From Augochlora pura (Eukaryota > Arthropoda > Insecta > Hymenoptera > Halictidae), in contig NC_135776.1 of the NCBI RefSeq assembly GCF_028453695.1, positions 2,542,001-2,606,000 of the forward strand: DNA of 64,000 nucleotides. The letters are read 5' to 3'. The position numbers were made by a program, and so were the translations under genes. The notes beneath the pieces were generated by a model that was not told the DNA's origin, made no database searches, and saw nothing but the letters and a program-made list of their open reading frames with translations. How positions within the stretch are numbered: the stretch's first letter is position 1; each line of letters starts with the position of its first letter. This document shows positions 58,221-64,000 of the stretch, in pieces.

Positions 58221-59371
58221 AGAATAAATATCGCGCAACCAGATTTGCAGAGGGGTGGCATCATTGCACCGGCGGCAGCTCGAAAAGCAGCGCGAACGAA
58301 TTAATAAAAAGCGCAAACATCCCGGCTCCGGGGATTCCCGAGTGTCTAGAAGATACTTACAGGGATGGGGGGTGGGGTGGTGGTGGTGTGTACACAGGTT
58401 GTATTCCTTTCAAGACGTGGTCGGGTTTGAAAGGGGGTGAGGCGCGCGGGGTGTTCGGGGCGGGTTCCCGAGGATTTATCGCATCGGCACTCTTCCGGCG
58501 GATCGGAGGCCGCGCTCGGTAGTGTCCCTTCCGTAATCCGGGGGCCGGTTCGGCGCGGCGCGGCTAGAGCGAGACCCGACCTTTCGGCCGGGGGGCAAGA
58601 GTCGACTCCTTAATTAATGGATGGAAGTAATTAAGAAGCGGGGAATCTCCCGCGGGGTAGTCGACGCGCGCGGCCCCCGTGTCCCATGGAGCGTACGTGC
58701 CTGCGTCTCGGGCCGTGTTCCGCGCGTCGCATATTCGCGTAACTCTCTCGGAAGTAAAACTTGTCCCAACCCCCGCCCGTTTCGGACCGTCCTTGCGGCC
58801 CTTCGCCGGGGATTTAGGGGGCCCCGGGAAATATTCAAAGAAGAGAGCGCCGGGCCGCGGACGCGACTTTAAGTAAACGAATAATCGAGTGTGTGTGTGG
58901 TGCCCAAATCTAACCGATTCGGAATTTATTAAAGGTCTGAGGAGAGAACCGACCGAAGAGAGAAGGCACGACGACGAAGGGGTTTTTGTCTCGGGCCGGA
59001 ACGTCTCGGCAGCAGGTTCGCGCCAAGCCGGACGGAGGACGAGGCGGGACCCGAGAACGTTACACGGAGAAGGACGGAGGACGAGGACGCGGCGCGGCGA
59101 GGCGGCAGCCCCGGAGCCTCGGCAAACGGAATGCCGTAAATCTCATGTAAATTCGGGCCGCCGCTTGATTTGCAAGCACAATGCCAGACAATTGTACGGT
59201 CTACCATCGAGCGGCCGGATGCGGAGTCTGCGAGTTTCTCCGGTCTCCCTGGTTAACTTCTCCCGTAGACCCTCTCTCGCTCACTCCATTTCCCTCTCGC
59301 TCTCCCACTGACTTCGTATCCTCCACGCCATTCCTCTCTATCTCTATCTCTTCGCCCCTCGTCCACCGATA

Positions 59372-59416
59372 CTCCGTTCCGTTCCGTTCCGTTCACGTTC
59401 ACGTTCACGTTCAGGT
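59372..59416. repeat. Pentamer-to-hexamer repeat switch: (TCCGT)n then (TCACGT)n
   Basis: Four TCCGT units run directly into three TCACGT units. The hexamer differs by one inserted A and a substitution, so the array changes period partway along. Confidence 0.85.
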
Positions 59417-59640
59417 TCCTCCGGCTTGTCTACGAGAACGCGTGTCTGAACGCTTTAACGATCCTCCTCGCTCGTCCTCTCGCGGTCCTCTCTCCTCGCC
59501 CTCTCTCCTCCACCTCTCATCATCGTTCCCAGCGTTCTTTCCTCCGCCGCCTTAGCTCCTCCCCCTGTTTGCCGGACCGCAAAGTGTCAACGCAAACTCC
59601 AATTTTTGTAAACTATTGGAGCGGAATTTTATTCCCCGTA

Positions 59641-59847
59641 GCAATCACTTTCGCGGCGTCTACGCCAAACCGAACTGCACTGCTCGGTCTCTCCGTGGGT
59701 CTCTTTGAAATGGAGGTTTTTGCGCACTTGTGGCATTTTTTAACGAGATCATCCCTTTTCCCGGGGAACTTCGTTCTCTTTCTCCTCGGGCTGGCGTGGC
59801 AGGCGGCGGGTGGCGTGTTGCCTCGGATCGGTTTAGGGTCTTTGTAA
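59641..59847 (+). other. Weak candidate terminal exon encoding a hydrophobic segment
   Basis: An acceptor, TTTTATTCCCCGTAG, precedes a frame of about 68 codons to a TAA. It is unusually hydrophobic, with segments TALLGLSVGLFEMEVFAHLW and FVLFLLGLAWQAAGGVL that could span membranes. No donor, polyadenylation signal or family supports it. Confidence 0.15.
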
Positions 59848-60674
59848 CATCGCCATCCGGAGAACTCGATTCGCAGAGGTCGGGGGGAGAAGTAGACTCC
59901 GATCCTAAAGGATATAGATTAACTCTGTCGAGAGCAACTCGGTAACGCCTACCCGATGTACTCTCGCCTCGTAGAAAGAGCCGTCTTCCGAAGCTATTAT
60001 TTTCGTAGGGTACGAGGTCTCGGTTGATCGCGAGCTTTCTCTGCGCATTGGGTTTATCGGGTGCAACGAACCGCGTCTAATTAGCACGCTCTATTCTATC
60101 GGGAAGAGATTGTCTTCGTCTCTAGAAAGTACACGCGGAGCTCAGTTTTCTATATATTTTATGTACAAGTTCTGGGTTAATCGCAAAGTTCTGTTCGTTA
60201 GCTTTAGGAAGAGCAACGAAGAGGCCCACTTAGAGTACTGAATCTCAGACAAGCTATAATCATTTTCTGTCTTAATTTCGATCAGAATCGAAGGTTACAA
60301 CGGCTTTTTTTTAACGAGAGCGGCGAAGCCACGCCCACTTCGTCTAACCAATTGCCTAACCCAATAAACATATAGTCTTCTATTAATGATCAAAACTTCG
60401 AATGAAAACTCACGGTTTTTCATAGCTACGTTTTCGAAGAACGTATCTGCCTATATGAAAAAATCGGCCAATGGTAATCGAGACCAGATGGGACCCGCCT
60501 ACTAAAACAATTGTCTCCTCCTTCTAGATCGCGTTTCTGCCCCCTGTGACATATTTGGCTCGAGGAGAAGCCGCTGGGAGCAGCTAGACGAAATCATGCC
60601 TAAACGCGGGCAGCGTGTCCACAGCACGTGACAGCTCTGTTTCAAACGATAGACGAGCTCTCTCGAGAGAGGAC

Positions 60675-60697
60675 CAGAGAGAGAGGGAGAGAGAGAT
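60675..60697. repeat. (GA)n microsatellite
   Basis: GA run with one GGG interruption. Confidence 0.9.
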
Positions 60698-61276
60698 CGA
60701 GGCCTGGTTGTTGCGACTCTCGACGAGCGGGCTCTCGCGGGTCACAAAACACGCTCTCTCTGTCTCTCCGGCCGTCTATCATTCTCTCCGGCCAGCCGGT
60801 TCCGGTTTTTCGACGAAGTATTTCACGCGAATAAAGAGGATCCCACTCGCGGCAGGATTTACTGGCCGAACAGAGCCGCTCGTAAAACCGCGTGGCCGGG
60901 GCCGCGTTAACGCAATGGAAACCTGGACCCGCGGCCAGAGGGTACATCTGTCCGCGGCCGGTGACGTGCTCGCGGCGAACGCGGCGAAACCGGCGACCAC
61001 GAATCCACCCACCATCGGAATGCGAGCCAGTAATTCACCGGGCGGCAACGTTTCAACCCGGTGGTGCCTGCTGCTTCCCGCGGACATCATATCGCGAGGA
61101 CTAGTACCCTATGGCTACTTTGCCACCGCACCGCCAACCATTTTCGGAGGCCGCCCGGGCACTCGCCGCTCTCGGCTCTCTCGGCCGGTGACGAGCCAGT
61201 TACCGCGGACGTGTTCAGGGTCGGCTATGCCGGGGTTAGTCGCGCCGGGGATCGTTTGCTCGGCCTGTTAAACCCC

Positions 61277-61294
61277 CGACGAGTTAACTCGTCG
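61277..61294. other. 18-bp perfect palindrome
   Basis: CGACGAGTTAACTCGTCG is self-complementary with no spacer. Confidence 0.9.
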
Positions 61295-62579
61295 TCGACT
61301 TTTTACCGTCGACGGGCCACTTCTACTTCCCTCTCTCGCCTGCCTGCCGGAACTCTAGGACACCCGGGTCTTTATCATTTCGAACGGCGGCGAGGGGACT
61401 GTTCTCTCGGGGTCTGCGACCTATCGGCGTTTTCTCGCTAGCTGGAACTTTATGGACGACAGGATATTCGGCTCGGATTAATTAGGATTAGTGTCCGGAG
61501 TGAAACTAGTCTCTCCAAATAATCGGGAAACATTCCTACGAAATTTTCTCTCCGGGGTTACAAGACCGGTGTAATTATTTCGAGGTCCGCGATCTATCGG
61601 AAATTTCGGGTTCGCTGGCTCGGCGGGTGAACGATCATTTAGCCTCTTTGCGGTCAGCGGAGAAACTATTTTGTTTATATTAACGTTGCTTTGATTTTTC
61701 CAGGAGACGTTCCGAACTTATTGGCATCTCGAGGAAGGATCGATGAAATAACACCCGCCTAATCGGGAGTATAATTATCGACGGGATCGGAGAAGAAACT
61801 GGCTTCTTGATTAATCAGAGGACGTTCCGGCAAGTTCTTCCTACCTGCTGTACAACCTATTGGCATCCTGTAGCCAGGTAATCTGACAGATGATCGAATA
61901 CTTTAGTCAGCCTAAAATATAATCAACGACAGGGACGAGCCGACCTCGCGACCAATCGAGAGACGCTCGTCTCCGTTCCTCGCGGTGTCCCCGCTATTAA
62001 ATTCCATCTAGGCTAGAGGCAATGCCATTATCCGCGGAAGTCCATAAATCGGACAGGGGGGCCTTCGACCGACAGCAGCGGTGGCGGCAGGGCTGTCCGA
62101 GCGAAGAAACAAAATATTCGCAGGTAACAGGCCCCCGGGGGTCGCGGTGTTCTCGCGAGGAATCGACCGGTGCCATTTCCACGCGACAGCGGGTGCAATT
62201 AGTTTTCCAATAAAAAGAAAACGCATCGACGCCGTTTGAGCCTGAGAGGGGTCGCTCTATCGGGGTCAAGGAGTTTACTAAACACCCTCTGGCCACGGTG
62301 GCGCGAGCCTCCAGCGATTTCTCCCCCCCGGGGCGGGTGGTGGTGGTTTTCAGGAAGCTTTCCCGGAGGCAGGGCGGATATCTTTTGATCAATCAATCGT
62401 CTCGCGTTTCCGCCGGGCGAAAAAGGAGGAGGGCAGAGAAAGGGCGGCTTTTCAGAGGGTAGAGTTTACGCGCGGAAGAGAGCCGAGAAGCCGGCTCTCT
62501 CGGAAGAGGCATCCTGGCGCGAGAAATAAACGAGCCGGCGCGGGCCGACGAGGCCGCTGTGCGAGTCCGAGAGAGTCGT

Positions 62580-62632
62580 CGGGTCGGGTCGGGCCGAGTC
62601 GAATTCGCGTTGCATCGCGTCGCGTCGCGTCG
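62580..62632. repeat. Pentanucleotide arrays (GGGTC)n and (GCGTC)n
   Basis: About three GGGTC units and three to four GCGTC units separated by about 20 bases. Confidence 0.75.
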
Positions 62633-63024
62633 AGGAAAGTTTCGCCGGAGGCATGCGCGCGTGATCACTCTCCCTCTCTCGCTCTCTCTCGGAACGACCG
62701 AGCGAGACGCGAGTCGGACGGTCCGCGGTCGCACTTAACCGCCGGCTATCAAGGTGCCAGGTAGGCTCCGTGGCTCTCGCGTTCCGCTCCGTTCCGCACC
62801 GATCCGCTCGCAGGCAGCTCGCGAGGCCCGTTTACGATCGTGTCCTACGTCGCCATAGTCGAATCGCGACCAATCCCCTCGAGCGGCCCGATCCGCTCGA
62901 ACCCGACGTTCCCGCGGTTCTCCTCTTTGCGCGCGCGATGACGAACCACCGATCCAGACCGATCCAGGGATCGAGACCGCGCTCCGCCGCCGGCCCGCAC
63001 GCCGACACGTGAGCCACCCCGCGC

Positions 63025-63103
63025 TTCTCTCTCTCTCTTTCTCTCTCTATCTATCTCTTTCTCTCTCTATCTCTATCTCTCCTCTATCTCCTCTCTCTCT
63101 CTG
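63025..63103. repeat. (CT)n/(CTAT)n pyrimidine microsatellite
   Basis: Nearly 80 bases of C and T with occasional A. It also forms the polypyrimidine tract just before the acceptor at 63112. Confidence 0.9.
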
Positions 63104-63203
63104 TGTATCCAGCCTCTCCGAACGGTGACGAGTGCGCCGAACGAGTTCGCAAACAGAGGAAACCTCGGCGTCTCATCGACTTTTGTTTGGTGAACCAGGA
63201 ACC

Positions 63204-63248
63204 ATGGTCTTCGTGTGTCTTCCGGTCGCATCCCGCGGGACATTGTGA
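63204..63248 (+). other. Upstream ORF in the leader, 14 codons plus stop
   Basis: The ATG sits in a strong context, GGAACCATGG, and encodes MVFVCLPVASRGTL. It ends 80 bases before the main ATG and is in a different frame, so it could lower translation of the main ORF. Confidence 0.4.
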
Positions 63249-63328
63249 CAGTCTTGAGTGATACTTGTGCCTTGTGTTCCTGTGGACCAACAGTCTACCA
63301 CCGTTCAGCAGCAGCACCCTATTCGACC

Positions 63329-63398
63329 ATGAACCCCGATACCAGACGCGCAACCATGAGGACCTGGCGGTGTCTGCTCGCGCTGCTGGGAACCGTGG
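63329..63398 (+). CDS. First coding exon of an unidentified secreted or membrane protein (signal peptide)
   Basis: The first ATG (63329) and a second in-frame ATG (63356) both follow ACC. The second gives MRTWRCLLALLGTV, a typical signal-peptide start: basic residues followed by a Leu-rich core. The first adds MNPDTRRAT. The coding part is 70 bases, ending with one base (G) of a split codon at the GTGAGT donor. An N-terminal signal sequence on its own small exon is common in insect receptor, adhesion and secreted protein genes (known pattern). The family cannot be named from this piece. Confidence 0.6.
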
Positions 63399-64000
63399 GT
63401 GAGTCTCAGCCTCTATGCTTCATCTCTTCCTCCACCCAATGTCGATCTAAATCTACCTGTTGTTTCTTTCGACTTTTCTTCGGATTATTCGCCGAGCCGA
63501 TATTCCGTCGGATTATTCACCGCCCGCCATTCTCCGAAGAATTCGAAGGAATTCTCCGAATTCGACTTTGGATTGTTCGACTTCGCGTTTCGTTTCCGAG
63601 AAACGTTCTTTCGACGTCTTTCGTGCGAGTTTCGAGCCGAGTGGCATAGTTAGCGGCCGCTTCTACGGAAATTGTAGAACTATGTCCGCGGAAAAAGGAA
63701 CACCTGTTCGCTAACGGAATCGTAGAGAGGGAGCACTTTTATTGTTAGAACAGTTTCGACGATGGTACTCGGACTTTCGTTTAATGTCTCTCGATGGGCA
63801 ATGATTTCTTCCTCGTTTACGGTACCTGGGAAATTTGCTTAAATTGCTCGTTAACCCCTGCAGCTAATATATATACATATATGTATATATGTATATAAAA
63901 TGACTATTTCAAGCTTCGTTAGTACGCGTTTTGAATCCGAAAATTAGCGGGACCTTCTGTTCCATGCAAATTTAAATACTAATTATAATATTAATATTTA
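63399..64000 (+). other. Start of intron 1 of the signal-peptide gene
   Basis: It begins GTGAGT and becomes AT-rich toward the window edge, with an (AT)n/(GTAT)n run at 63866-63898. No further exon is seen before the window ends. Confidence 0.55.
63866..63898. repeat. (AT)n/(GTATAT)n microsatellite
   Basis: Alternating AT with interspersed ACAT and GTAT units, nearly palindromic overall. Confidence 0.85.

Larger units (their letters stand above)
57769..59640. other. Unassigned non-coding DNA
   Basis: AT-rich to about 58060, then GC-rich. It holds a GA array, a GGT-rich tract and a pentamer/hexamer repeat. A minus-strand donor-like CCCT|GTAAGTATC lies near 58356, with only a Pro/His-rich low-complexity frame upstream of it. 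Confidence 0.5.
59848..63112. other. Unassigned non-coding DNA upstream of the signal-peptide exon
   Basis: AT-rich at about 60130-60520 and 61440-61700, GC-rich elsewhere. It holds GA/CT microsatellites, (GGGTC)n and (GCGTC)n pentamers at 62580-62632, and an 18-bp palindrome at 61277. An acceptor-like TTTTTCCAG near 61701 is followed by stops in all frames within about 20 codons. If the gene at 63113 has an untranslated first exon, it may lie here; I could not place it. Confidence 0.5.
63113..63398 (+). other. Exon carrying 5'UTR and start codon of a secreted or membrane protein gene
   Basis: A long pyrimidine tract ends in GTGTATCCAG at 63112, a good acceptor, and the exon ends at a strong donor, CCGTGG|GTGAGT, at 63399. 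The leader is about 216 bases and contains one upstream ORF (63204-63248). In the main frame a TGA at 63191 precedes the ATG, so coding starts inside this exon. Alternatively the left border is a transcription start rather than an acceptor. The rest of the gene lies beyond the window. Confidence 0.6.

Noticed and set aside
60779..61090. ATG-led minus-strand frame with a membrane-like segment
   Set aside because: The plus strand has an even longer open frame over the same bases; no other evidence favours either.

Overview
This window reads as animal nuclear DNA, most likely from a hymenopteran insect such as a bee or ant. The reasons are: very abundant CpG in GC-rich blocks alternating with AT-rich valleys every 1-3 kb; many (GA)n/(CT)n microsatellites and CpG-rich pentanucleotide repeats; degenerate minisatellites; short terminal-inverted-repeat elements flanked by TTAA; and no long coding frames, operons or bacterial signals. 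The species assignment is inference.

Almost all of the 64 kb appears non-coding (intergenic or intronic). The many 60-280 codon open frames follow GC content: they are Arg/Ser/Pro-rich, overlap on both strands, often lack an ATG and run through simple repeats. I treat them as chance. The best gene evidence is splice-site architecture. (1) At the right edge, an exon at 63113-63398 holds 5'UTR, a small upstream ORF and the start of a signal-peptide coding sequence, and ends at a strong GTGAGT donor. (2) At 4486-4700 there is a candidate first exon with an initiator-like TCAGTT, an ATG at 4648 and a GTAAGT donor. (3) At 16363-16491 there is a 129-nt internal exon candidate with one open frame. 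(4) At 30787-31088 two exon-like blocks are separated by a 66-bp intron. (5) At 44715-44927 there is a similar pair with an 85-bp intron. Weaker candidates lie at 18184, 38191, 39493, 55661, 57574 and 59641. None could be named by homology, and whether any belong to one transcript is unknown.

Layout: 1-4440 is unassigned DNA with purine-rich and pentamer repeats. 4486-4700 is the candidate first exon, followed by a three-copy ~170-bp tandem repeat at 5284-5745. 5.7-15.8 kb is gene-poor with microsatellites, a G4 motif and a CCCCAA array. 15860-16112 is a TTTTCTT minisatellite just upstream of the 16363 exon. 18-30 kb is gene-poor with an AT-rich minisatellite at 25340-25600. 30.8-31.1 kb holds an exon pair. 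34346-35052 is a TTAA-bounded element. 36628-36653 is a 26-bp perfect palindrome. 38-45 kb has several exon-like blocks. 48500-48655 is a 156-bp inverted-repeat element and 49330-49548 a ~37-bp minisatellite. 52190-52508 is a piggyBac-type non-autonomous element carrying three copies of a perfect palindrome. 55-60 kb has weak exon candidates, and 63.1-64 kb the signal-peptide exon and its intron.

The most distinctive object is the 319-bp TTAA element at 52190-52508, whose internal array repeats a 16-bp palindrome every 44-45 bp. No rRNA, tRNA, CRISPR array or transposase gene was found.
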